From Nematostella vectensis (lineage: Eukaryota > Cnidaria > Anthozoa > Actiniaria > Edwardsiidae), in NCBI RefSeq assembly GCF_932526225.1, contig NC_064037.1, forward strand, positions 1,116,001 to 1,180,000: 64,000 nt of DNA, read 5' to 3'. Below, in pieces: positions 11,618 to 23,500 of this stretch; position 1 is the stretch's first letter, and every line of letters starts with the position of its first letter. The notes under the pieces were generated by a model. The model was not told the DNA's origin, did not search any database, and saw only the letters and a program-made list of their open reading frames with translations. The position numbers and the translations under genes were made by a program.

Positions 11618-14600
11618 ATGGAAACAACTAAGATTATAGGTAAGAGCATCGAAAAATTATAACTTAATGAAAAAATCAATTCAATGATATTTCCAACGAA
11701 TCATCCTTTGTGTACATACTTACTATTGCTCTATTATAACACCACTTTTGCACATGGATTTTTACCCACAGGCTGTTTGCGCCATGAGATGGATGCGGGA
11801 TGGGCATGGGTCGTGTGTGCAGCCTCGTTTTTTATCCAGTTTATCGTTTTTGGAACCATCCAGTCTTTTGGAATAATCTTTGTTTCATTGCTAAATGAGT
11901 TTCAAGCATCTGAGTACGAGACAGGTAAGTGTAGCTACATATTTGACAGTCGTTTTCAAATTGCATGTTATTAAATAATTATCAAAATATCATATCGGCA
12001 CCAATGCATTGGCTGAAAGGTCTTGGAATTATGCACCCAAGTGAGGTGATAGCAACTACTATACCGTTAGCTCGGGTTCAGCAGAATTTCCTCTCTCGAC
12101 AAAACGCTCAAAATATCACAAAAGGAAAAGACATCAGTAAAAATAAATAACTTAATAATAATCTTCTAGGTTCATTTCTATGTCCCAAATCACAATACCT
12201 ACTCCTTGGAGTGTTCCATCACACATCCTACCACCATCACAGAATGCAAACGACCCAATACAGGCTTAACAGACCCAAGAATAGCAGTACAACTACTTTG
12301 GAACCAAACAAAAATTTCGCTTATGCTAACAGCTCGCCCCATGACAGGTTCTCCAATAGGGTTCTGGATTCCGGATTCCATGTGGGTTTTTTCTCGTGGA
12401 TTCCGGATCCCAGCAGCATGGATTCCGGATTCCATATCTAATTTTTTCATGGATTCTAGATTCCATATCTCATTTTTTCATGGATTCCGGATTCCATATC
12501 TCATTTTTTTTTCATGGATTCCGGATCCCATATCTTATTTTTTCATGGATTCCGGATTCCGGATTACCTGTCATGGGGCGAAACAGCAAATATTGTCAAA
12601 ACTCGAGCACTAAGTACCTCTATCATAAGAGAATAGTACAACCCTCCTGACCATTGTTAAGGAGTTTTTTGATAAAGTTTCACTGAAGAAATTTGACCAA
12701 CAATGTGGATTATTTCCACGTAATAGTTGTTGTTGTTCCTCGGTTTCCTCTAGCATGTGTCGGCTCAATGGCGTATGGCATGCTCTTCTTCATCGGCCCT
12801 GTCACAACAGCACTCACTGATCACGTGGGATGCCGGAAAATGGTCATGATTGGAACGTGCCTTATCATCCTTGGCCTCGTGACGTCCTCATTCGCCACCA
12901 GTCTTTCCGTGCTTTACGTCACGTTTGGTGTTCTGTGGAGCATTGGCGCCAGCTTCGCTTATTTTCCCGCCATTCTAGTCCTACGATTCTACTTCTTTGG
13001 CAACCTATCGTTCGCGAACGGCCTTTCCATGACAGGTGCCGGCATCGGAACTATTGTACTGAATTCCGTCATTAACTACGTCAATCAGCGTTATGGCTGG
13101 AGGACAGGGATGCGCATGCTCGGTGGGGTGTCCGCTGTTATGTTTGTGTGCGGGAGCATATATTTACCGCCTCCTCAAGAGTTCCTTAACATGATGGATT
13201 GGACCAGTTACGAGAAGGTACGCGGACTAAGAATTTGACTAGTAAGCAGTCACGGATCCAAGAGTGGGTTTTTGAGTTCAAATTATAGAAATATCAACCA
13301 AAATGATGTCCTTAGGGATACAAAATCGAAGGCTTCGTAGACTTTGATATGGTTCATATTTCAAGTTTTGATAACATTCTTCAACAGGAACATTATGAAG
13401 AAAACGTTGTCGTTTTGGGGGTCTGGTACCAAGGAATCTTAGATTCTTTTCCAAAACTTTCTCCATTGACTAACGATGGTCACAGTCACTTTTTTTATCT
13501 CCTGATTACAAGTCATAAAGTTTACCAAGCACCTGTGGTACGTAAACCTTAAAAATGACAAGAATCATGCACTTTTTCCAAATAAGGAATATATTAGTTT
13601 CCTTATATGGAAGTGACCGCGTTTGGCAAAAACGACAACTTTCGGCTAAATTTTCTGGAGACCGTAGGAGGGGCACGCCCCTATGTTCCCATGGCATCGA
13701 AAAAAGTACAGTTCTAAACAAAAGCGTGTGCCTGTCTAGCATGCGTATAACTGTAGCCGTATTTTTTAATTAAAATTCTCAACGTCCTCTTAGAAGCCTA
13801 AATAAACGAATTGCACGATTCAATCATTGCTGTGTTTGCAGGTAAAGCTGAAATTCAAGATCTCCCGTTTTATTGACCCGCGCCCTTGGAAGATGAAACC
13901 ATTCATCGTGTTCTCAGCCTGCATGTGCTGTATCTGCTTTGGCTACTTCGTCCCCTACGTGCATCTTGTGAGTGATTCAAGGCAGACAAGCTCTGATAAA
14001 TGCTTGTCCCGTCACAACTTCTTTCTTTTTTTTGCATCTTATATTGCTCAAGCCACCGTACGTCTAACAACTAGCTTTTCATTTTCCGAAAGCCGCAAAA
14101 AAAAGTAGAATTTGAGAGTTTCAAAGCGTGTGTAGAATGACGGTATGAACGACATTTTAAAATAAAAAAATAGGCGTACCCAGAACGGTTTTAGCTTAAA
14201 ATCCACCTAACTCGTTATATTCTTCAATTTCTAAGCAAAGGGGTGGATGTTTTTGGGCGCGCAGGATTTTTTTTTCAATGCATTTGGCGTGCTTGAATTT
14301 TTTTTTTACCGACGCAGGATATTTTGTTTCGTCAACCAATTGGTGCAGGTTTTTTTTTTTTTTCAAATCATCCACCACCCCCCCAACCCCCTCAAATGTC
14401 AAACATTCGACCCCTTACGTACGCGCGTAATATTTGGCCAAAAATATCGCGGGCTCGTGCGCAGAACTGGGTGCGCAAATCAATTCAGAAGAATGAACTT
14501 ACTCGCTTCTTCTCTCCAAAACAAACATCTTCATGGGCCACGCTATTTTAACACTTAAAAGTGTTAAAAGTCTACGGTTGTTTTTAATATATCAGCCGAT

Positions 14601-17600
14601 CTGCTAGCCCTCACCATAAAAAAAAAATAAATAAATTGTACTTCTTCTATCCAAAATTGCCAATAACACTTAAACAAAGACTTATGGAAAACCTAAATTC
14701 TTTAATAACTAATTATAACACGCTAGTAAGATTTTCGTTGCAAGCCTGCGCGATAGAGAAGATGAGTCTAATGCTATTGGGTTAGAGAAAGAAAGAAGAA
14801 AGCGTTGAATAATTCCGGTTTATAGCTCCTGTGGATCAGAGAAGATGTCCCGTAAAGTTACCTAAAAGTTATTTGTTTTTTCAGGTCCGTTATGCTGAAA
14901 CCCTCTCTGTGCCACTATCCGAGGGCGCCCTTCTGCTCGGCTACATTTCCATATCAGCTATCTTCGGCAAGCTGCTGTGTGGACGTGTCGCTGACATTAA
15001 AGCCTCGCTCCGATTGTATTTCTTCGCCGTTTCCACGTTAGGAATGGCAGTAGGGAATATCGGTGTCACTGCTGCTACAGGCTACGGGGGACTCGTCGCG
15101 TATGCGGTTCTGTTTGGTTTTTTCGACGGGTGTTTCTGTGTTCTCGTCCCGCTGCTTATCAGTGATATCGTGGGACGGGACCTGATGTGCGCCGCGTTTG
15201 GGAGTTTCTACGGGTTTGTGGCTATTCCTACGACGCTTGGTCCTCCAATATCAGGTTAGAACACAAGGGATTGTACACTGCACATCATCCAGCACACAAT
15301 ATAACAACAGAGGGGTCAACACAACAGATCACAATATAACAACAGAGGGGTCAGTACAACAGATCACAATATAACAACAGAGGGGTCAACACAACAGATC
15401 ACAATATAACAACAGAGGGGTCAACACAACAGATCACAATATAACAACAGAGGGGTCAACACAACAGATCACAATATAACAACAGAGGGGTCAGTACAAC
15501 AGATCACAATATAACAACAGAGGGGTCAACACAACAGATCACAATATAACAACAGAGGGGTCAACACAACAGATCACAATATAACAACAGAGGGGTCAGT
15601 ACAACAGATCACAATATAACAACAGAGGGTTTAACACAACAGATCACAATATAACAACAGAGGTTTCAACACAAAAAATCACAATATAAAAACAGAGGGG
15701 TCAACACAACAGATCACACTATAAGAACAGAGGGGCCAAAACAACAAATCACAATATAACAACAGAAGGGTAGTCAACACACAGATCACAATATAAAAAC
15801 AGAGGGGTCAACACAACAGATCACAATATAACAACAGAAGGGTCAAAACAACAGATCACAATATAACAACAGAGGGGTCAACACAACAGATCACAATATA
15901 ATAACAGAGGGGTCAACACAACAGATCACAATATAACAACAGAGGGGTCAACACAACAGATCACAATATACCTTATTATACTTAATCTTCAGGTATTCTA
16001 GTCGTAAATTTGGCGATTTAAAAACATTCGCGAGTTTAATACTGATCGCCAAAAAAAGACCGCGAGCTTTGAAATACAATGGACATAGAAAAAACAATAT
16101 ATTTGACTTTTCAAGGGCCCTGTAACGTATGTGTACAAGGATTGATACTATGGGCCATCATCTATCAATGTTGAGATAAGCAAGATTAGCTTAAGATTCG
16201 CCCCATAGTCGTCCTCGCAGTTCCTCCAAGTCGTCGAATTGAACTTCTACTCCCCAAAGTGTGTAGTTACGAACGTCTTGAAATCTTACGTTGGTGTATA
16301 TTTATCATGATTTCACATATTAGCTTTAAAATACCAGAAATTAAATCCCCGCAAACACAATTTTTCATATCGCATTAAAGCTAAACAACAGCAAACTGCA
16401 GCTTATATCGCATTATAGCTAAACAACAGCAAACTGCAACTTATATCGCATTATAGCTAAACAACAGCAAACTGCAGCTTTAAATAGCATTATAGCTAAA
16501 GAACAGCAGAGTGCAGCTCATGACATCACAAAGCACAACACAAATGTCTTGTTTTAAGTTTGTTGCCACGCACTTCCGAGGATAAGTGTAACTGAAAACA
16601 TAAGCGTGCATACCTGCAACAAAGCATCGTACACCACAAAATATGTACAAAGTGCACGACCCCATAAACTACTTAGGAACTCACTTTATTGCTCGTTCTT
16701 TGCTTGGCAGGTTTGCTGTACGATAAATTCGAATCCTACACAGTAGCATTCCTATCTGCGGCGCTACCCATGATAATGGGCACTTTACTTCTCTACTTAC
16801 TCTACCGCGTCAAGCCAGAGCTGACCAGACCTCCACCTGTAAGCGTGCAGACCCAAGAAGACATGTACTCCTGCGATCTCCTACCGACCCCGAGCATACA
16901 ATCGAACATAGCAGACGCCATGAGCGGGATGATCATCACAGAGCAGTACCCCTCCGCTATGAGTATCAATTCATCCCTGCAGCACTCAAGCTTCAACCCA
17001 CTGATCAACATGTACCGACTACCAAGAAGCCGTGCGGGCTCCCACATTAGCTCACTGGCCAGGGGATCCGGGTTTTCGGTGTTTGACGGCTCTAGAGGCG
17101 GCGCTCAAGCTTTTTACCCGCACAGAAGGTCAACCCAAGCGATGTTCGATTTGAATATGGAGAGTCCAATCTCGCGCAAGATAGATGATAGCGTTAGCCG
17201 TGAAGAAGAAAGTGTGTCGTCTTCAGTGTCAGACGGGACCATAGCCCCAGCTGACGATAGTGTTCATTCTCACGATGATATAAATGACTCGAGCAAGGCT
17301 GAACACACCCTTTCGGTACCCAATGTGAATGTAGACGATACAAAACAAGGAACAGACAACGAACAAGTAAACTCTGCTAGGGAGCGGTTTCGACTCTCCA
17401 TTTCTGAGGACCCTTCCAGCTCTATCGCTGATTTAATCCAAAAGGCAAGCTCTATGGAAATCCTGGCCCGTGCAGAAGAGAACCCAGACTCCAAGGGAGA
17501 ACCAGACGAACTTGAGTTAGTCAAGATTCCTCCGCCCCCAAGCCACGCCCAAAGACGTTCCAGATTACCCTCATGTTCTGACGGGGTCTCGCTCGTTAGC

Positions 17601-18236
17601 GACGGATCCGTCGACGTGTTTGTCCCGTCTAGTGATACCAGCAGACGACAGAGCCTGAAAGAACTGGCTGAGATCAACCTTGAAGATGCTTTCGCAGACT
17701 CTTTCACCAACCCCTTTCACGTGACCACCACGTCCCCTAGTCAGGCAGCTTGTGAGGGCTCAGATCCAGCCCAGCTGCCCAGAGATACAGTGAGCTCGTC
17801 AGGCTTAATTGAACTAAATCAAGGTGCAGCAATTGACTCCAGTAACCCATTCCTAACTGATGGCTTCTTAGCAACAATGTCCGCTGAACAAGCTTATGGT
17901 ACTAGATGCTCAACTCAGCTACAGCCTGACCGCGGCGGAGTGGAATCAGAAGACCCTTATCATCCCTCCGAACCTGTCCATCACATTGTACGCATGGCTA
18001 TTGGCATTTCAGGCACCCACGCTGAGCAGGAGCATGGTAGCGCGGGCGCAGATCACCAACACCTCGTTATCGGAAATGAACAACACGAAGTAAGCTCCGC
18101 CGACCTCCCTGATAGTGCAACTACCGACTCGACGAACCCATTTCTAACAAGTGACAATGCAGCAATGGATTCCTTCCAGGACTCCGCTAAAGACTCAACT
18201 AAACAGGAACATTTAACAGAATCTGATCAAATCTGA
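11618..18236 (+). CDS. Monocarboxylate transporter-like protein (SLC16/MFS) with NPF tail
   Basis: Six coding exons join in frame: 11618-11639, 11772-11924, 12754-13217, 13842-13967, 14885-15254 and 16711-18236, giving 886 residues. All junctions are GT-AG. The first exon encodes only seven codons before a GTAAGA donor. The SLC16 signature DAGWAWVV (residues 15-22) opens TM1; ETACVGS, FANGLSMTGAG, GYFVPYVHL, YAETL, FGKLLCGRVAD and GLLYD are the usual landmarks across the 12 membrane segments (to about residue 412). Such carriers move monocarboxylates or other small solutes across the plasma membrane. The tail (about 415-886) is Ser/Asp/Glu-rich, apparently disordered, far longer than in most family members, and has three Asn-Pro-Phe motifs at 712, 757 and 854. 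NPF binds EH-domain endocytic adaptors, so regulated trafficking is an inference. The substrate cannot be told from sequence. Confidence 0.92.
12360..12575. repeat. ~32-bp tandem repeat in transporter intron 2
   Basis: Units of 'catggattccggattccata' followed by 'tctcatttttt' repeat about six times with small length changes. The repeat lies wholly within the intron between exons 2 and 3. Confidence 0.85.
15286..15972. repeat. 35-bp minisatellite in transporter intron 5
   Basis: About 19 copies of a 35-bp unit containing 'agatcacaatataacaacag' then 'aggggtcaacacaac'. Copies at the left are nearly identical (some read 'gtcagtacaac'); those in the middle (15620-15850) carry substitutions and small indels. 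The array begins about 30 bp after the exon 5 donor. Confidence 0.95.
16368..16520. repeat. 38-bp tandem repeat, four copies, in transporter intron 5
   Basis: Units of 'gcattatagctaaacaacag' plus 'caaactgcagcttatatc' repeat every 38 bp. The last copy is more diverged. It lies about 200 bp upstream of exon 6. Confidence 0.9.
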
Positions 18237-18295
18237 GTTTTCCCGGCTAGAGATGAGTCAGATCAGATGCCAACCCGCCACGATGCCATGAACTA

Positions 18296-18301
18296 AATAA
18301 A
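18296..18301 (+). promoter_or_regulatory. Polyadenylation signal of the transporter gene
   Basis: A canonical AATAAA lies 60 nt after the transporter stop codon, in the position expected for the 3' end signal. Confidence 0.65.
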
Positions 18302-18360
18302 CCCTAAGAAAACCCGTGTTATAGAAGGAGCCCCTCCTAAATCCGTATTCATATCAATTA

Positions 18361-18448
18361 GTATGCGGATGGATAATCCTGATATTTGATTGGTTCAGTA
18401 TCTTGTATGCGGATGGATAATCCTGATATTTGATTGGTTCAGTATCTT
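18361..18448. repeat. 44-bp direct duplication
   Basis: Two exact adjacent copies (18361-18404 and 18405-18448) of a unit beginning 'gtatgcggatggataatcct'. It lies just downstream of the transporter polyadenylation signal. Confidence 0.95.
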
Positions 18449-18466
18449 ATTTGTTTTCATGATTTC

Positions 18467-18604
18467 AGGGGCCGTTCATTATTTAAACAGGGAAGGGAGT
18501 ACGGTGCAGAGAGAAATATTTAGATCGAGCTAAGGACACTACTCCCCACCTCCCTCCCTCTTCTTTTTCAACTCTCGGTGCTCCTTTGGATAGTGAACGG
18601 TCCC
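18467..18604. mobile_element. Short MITE-like inverted-repeat element
   Basis: The ends 'aggggccgttcattat' and 'atagtgaacggtcccta' are imperfect inverted repeats enclosing about 105 bp. Terminal 'GGGACCGTTCA' motifs are common in animal MITEs. No clear target duplication was seen, so the exact ends are uncertain. Confidence 0.5.
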
Positions 18605-20130
18605 TATGCCTAGTACAAATCACCCTCCCCCCCTTTTGTGGAAGAGTTTTAATCACCAAAAAATCTATAAATAAATGGTTAAAAGAATACTGTTTTTTAA
18701 TTGATATACAACATTTTTTTATAATTTGTTCGCTATTGTGCCGTGGGACTAGACTTTTTCGTGGGACTAGACTAGGCCGCGCGGCCTTCCCGGTTTGACC
18801 GGTTGGTCATTGCTTTGCGCTGAGGACTAGAAGCTTAACTAGAAGCCCTCTTTTTTGTCTTAATACCCTGATGCTTTTAATTGGCAGATGCGGTTATAGA
18901 GCTTTTATTATCTATTATCGAAACTTCATCTATCGAACTTTGATCATCGAATCGCAGCTAATTCGCAATAAGGGGTGTGATGAGAGAATAGCAATGTTAA
19001 CGAATCATAGACGAATCATCCTCTTCGAAATAAAAAGTTCATGGTCGAGCTTTGTCCCTGTAGTCTTACCGAATTTCCTGTGTTTTACGCACAAAATTTT
19101 AAAAATTTTGAAGACTCGCATCGTTATGGCTGCATCTTTGAGTTATACAGGCTATAGATCCCAGTCCCGTACCCAGGGGGGAGGGGGGTGGTCCCCCCCC
19201 CCACAACGGCCGAAAGTTCACATTTTGTTCTCAGTAGGCGTTCTATTTGTAGACAAAACTAAAAATCATAAGCTAGATAACTCTGGTATGTACTGTTAAC
19301 GTCCCGTAGAGATACTGCAAAGGCATGAAAAATCCCATTTTGTTCTTTCGGAGGTGGTTAGATTTTATCAGAGAATTCCCCCCCTCCCCCCGGGAGAATT
19401 AGGTTCACTTTTTGGATTTCGCACCCTCAAGAAAAATCCTAGGCCTGTCATCAAAGGTAAGCAACTACGGACCAGGAACGCCCTACCATATTCCTCTTAT
19501 TTCATTCATATCGCTAAGAAAAGCGCTGTAGCGTGCGTCAAGAGTCCTTAAGTTTAACAACCTCATAAAAACATTGTAACAACGCGCGCCAAATCTTGTA
19601 GCAGTGACAAAGAATGTTCTCGGATAGTTAAGAAACTTTTTCGTGCTGCGCTCTACAAAATATGTCTCGCGCTAGATGTTAATCGTTTTAGCTTACCAGG
19701 GATCATTTCTGGCGGACATATAGTACGCTACATTGACATGTCTTCTACTTTAGCAAGGCCAAAAGTTACTTATTGCAAATTCAAGCCAAAATTAACACAT
19801 AAACAGGCCCGTGGCCGGGGGGGGGGGGGGGGGGGGGGGTTGGAAGAACCCCCTTCCCCGTCGACTGGAAGGTCCGCTCAGAGATCGACCCTCTCCCCGA
19901 AGACACTTCGGTATAGCACGTGCTTGCGATTGCCACGGGTAGCCTGTATTAGTAGAACCACTGCCAATAATTATGCCATCAAGGAAATGGACCTCGAAAC
20001 CTAGGTCACTCGATCCAAAGGTAAAACACATTTCTTGTGGCTGTTTTTTTAACATATATACCTGACCCTGAGGGTACATTATATACAAGCTACACACAAA
20101 GAGAAGATTCTCAATGAAATAGACATTGTC
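18605..20130. other. Repeat-derived intergenic DNA, no gene recognised
   Basis: Contains G/C homopolymer tracts at about 19178-19202 and 19817-19839 (23 G) beside phrases such as 'cccgtacccaggggg' and 'ggcccgtggcc', which look like remnants of dispersed repeats. Open frames here carry no family features. Confidence 0.5.
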
Positions 20131-20135
20131 TGTTT

Positions 20136-20141
20136 TTTATT
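20136..20141 (-). promoter_or_regulatory. Possible polyadenylation signal of the micro-exon gene
   Basis: The minus strand reads AATAAA here, about 390 nt past the stop codon at 20530-20532. It is the first such signal noticed downstream. Confidence 0.35.
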
Positions 20142-20529
20142 TCATTTCTTATTCATTTGTGTTTAGTTTCTTATTCTGTACACAATCTCTGAAGCATTTC
20201 ACCTCAGGAATCTACTTAATACGTACATAATCCACGGCAAAAACAAATCAGTAATTCTCTATTTCCTGGTCTATAAAATCGAGAGCACGTGCTAAATTCT
20301 CAATGTCCAAGTTACTTAATTTTAATCAAAAGCTTATATTTCCATTAACTGCACTTTTTTGCCTTAACTGTGGATTATAAGGAGAACGTTTTTGTGGTTA
20401 CCATGCTATTTCGAATATCTCTGAAGTTCTGTGCCATATTTTTTTTCCAATCACTGAATTGTACATAACATTACTAGGTGGGCGATTTAATGTGTTTAAT
20501 TGTAGATCTGGAAGCTCAGGTGGCTGATT

Positions 20530-23500
20530 TTACTTCTTGTCGACACACTTGATAACCTGGGAATCAACCTCTAGGTACTGCAGAAGCCAGTCACAGTCTG
20601 GGCTGCAGCAAGCATTCATGTTTCGTCCTTTGGATGGTAAGAATAGAAACATCTTCTAGCAACTGTAACATACTATATCTTAGACTATGTAGCAAGGGTT
20701 GGGTTCAGGGGACTTGCTCTCCCCCCCACCCCCTAACCACCAGAGACACCCCTCTCAGCTGCCAAAGACCACCCATCCAAGAATTGGCAAATTTAGAAGA
20801 GCCAGAATGTTCCATCCTTTAAATATTAGCAATATTGAAGAGTCAGTTAGCAACTTTGTATAGCCAAGAGGAGGTGGTCACTCTCAAATTATTGGTAACA
20901 TTCTCTCAAGACATGGACAGTTTTGATATTTATGAATTTTGATTCTAAAATGACAGCTGCCAAGCAGAAAGGTGCATTTGTGTCCATTCCAGAAGCAATT
21001 GAAGCAAATGAAAAATATTCATTCTAGGTCAAGCCAAAGGTTCATTGGCTTAAAATAAAATTATGGCTGAGCTATATGCAATAGTAGGGTGCTGCTCATG
21101 TGTCCCCTCCCATGCCTTTATTTTATTAACTTGCCTTTGGCTGTTAGAAGCATACACTATATTCATATCCATCTTAATCCATTTCCACAGGTGCACACAT
21201 TTTTAAAAGAGCACCTGTGACTTCTGATTTGTAGGCATGGTTACCAAATTTTGACATTGACTTATATGTATTATCTAAACCATCGTTTACTTACTGTAGT
21301 TGCTGCTCATGTGATACTCAAGCTCTGCAAAACAATAAAAATGCAAATTCATGAGACAAATAGAAAGCAATTGGTACACAGTAATGATGAGTTCAAGTAC
21401 TCACCTCTCTTACGCAGGAAGCTTTTGAAATCATTTGCCCCTAAAACAGCCAAGTTTTAATGAGTCATATTTTATTGGCAGTGGTAGTGGCTATGGTAAT
21501 GTGAAAGGCTGGTATTTATTCAGGCTGCCTATGTTCTCTCATTTTGACCCCCAAGAAATGGTTTTCATATGCTTCAGGCATGAATCAAGTATTTGGTGGA
21601 GAATGTTTCTTTTTATAGGCTCCCAACTACCAAAGCAGAATTATTCAGGATTCTCTAGTGTTTAATTCATGATATTCATTGGAATAATTTATAATGTCAC
21701 ATTGCATAAGGTAAACTCAAGTGAATCCCTCAAGTGAAATGAAAAACTGTTGGTGTTAGTGAGGGCTTCAATTTATTCGTGTAGAAATTACTAAAAATTG
21801 ATCTCTAGGCAACTAGAGTCAGCTTGAGTTAGTAAAGGAGCTTAATCGTGTTGAAATTACATAAAATCATTTTCTAGAGAACTTGAAGTTATCAGGGTTT
21901 CACATAATTCTATTTTCGAGATACATACATCTCTTTGAGTTCTCTCCGCATAGATGGCTCTTGGATAGATCGATGTGGTAACTTTCCAATGCAAGCTTGG
22001 CTGGCCCCTCACAAATCACTTGCTCCTTAGTCTGTCCTATTACAAAAATCAGGTTAAATGGATTAGAGTCATTTCAGATTATTTTAAAACCCATAGTGCT
22101 TGAACATTTTTAAAAACGTTCACACATTTTTTTCCAATAAAACAAAAATATACAAACAAAGAGTAAAAATTGAGAAACAGATTTAGACAAGTGCTGGTGA
22201 GAATTTTCTCGATAAAGACTAACGTTTCCTGTCGAATGCTCTCATTTCTTCCAGTTTTTCTCGCCTCGAGGAGTAGGCTAAAATTTAAAAAAAAGCGATA
22301 AAATTGGTATGGGCAAGTATTTGATATCTATAGCTTGTGTTTAGTATAGTGCTTGGCAAAATTTTTATTGAGACTAACGTTTTTTCATCTTGGCGAAGCC
22401 TGTTATTTCCTCCAGTTTTTCTCGTTTCGAAAGGTACGCTGAAGAATAATTGAGGCCAGTGGTAAAAATCGTTGAACAGAAAAACAAATATCTCAGAATT
22501 CATTGAAGTTAGTTAAAAAAACTAAAAAAGTTATTTGAGGTTTATTATCATTTATTTAATTTTAATTTTTAATTTAATTTTTTTTTTGAGAGATGAGAAG
22601 GAAAAAAAACATTGTCATTACATTCCTTGATGCAGATATGTTAAGATAGTACTAACAAGATTTTGACTCAAGCTCTTCGGCGTCTTCTATACCTGAAACG
22701 GTTAATAGGATTTGCGTGTATACCAAAAACATAGAGAAAAACACAGGTGCACTTTTTTTTTTCAATTGACTACTAACGTGTTTCGTTCTCAGGACCTTCC
22801 GAAGCCACTGCAAATGAACGAAAAACCACTTAGCTTTCCGCCCCCAAACGGTAGGTAAAATCCCATTGTCATAATTGTATAATGGTTGCCCAATTAGTAA
22901 AAGTAAAGCTTTTCTTATTGGGAAAGCATTTACCCAATAAATACTCGACTCTCTCATCTAAGGTTGTGGATGTTATGGGCATGTGGTATTTTCCATTTTT
23001 CCCTACTTTTTATCGCCTTTTTATTTCTTTTTTTGCTCTACTATTTCCCCACCAAATCCTTTTGGACAGAGCCAACTTTTGATCTTTTCTCAACGATATA
23101 GCTTTTTGCCTAAGAATTATAATTTTGTTAACTGACTTTTTTATACTTTACCTGTTTTTAAAATAATTAAGCTATAATTGGAAATCGGTATCAGCCAAGT
23201 ACAGAATATTGTTTTTTTTTCTGTCGAAAGTCATTCATCTATAATATTAGGGAAACTACCCTGTGAAAAGTATTCCGGCTCGCCATCCCTTTAGATGCTC
23301 AGGGGTTTAGCGTTTGGTATGCATTATTTTTCTATTAAGCTTATATTGCAAATGTAGCACATATGCGCTCAGTTTAAAGAAAGAAAACCTCTTACTTTGA
23401 TTTTTTAGAGTTTTCAGTCGGTGCTTTTATGTCGATGATTGGACATTAAAAAGGCGTCGTCGCGGAAAGACAGGGTTTATTACGCAATCTAATATAGAGG

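Noticed and set aside
20530-20627. Insulin A-chain-like identity for the last micro-exon
   Set aside because: CC-x3-C matches, but the next cysteine is 15 residues away instead of 8, and no B-chain cysteines occur in upstream exons.
22652-22957. 101-codon minus-strand open frame as one gene
   Set aside because: It reads through three separate candidate micro-exons and the introns between them. The splice sites inside it, in consistent phase, explain the region better.
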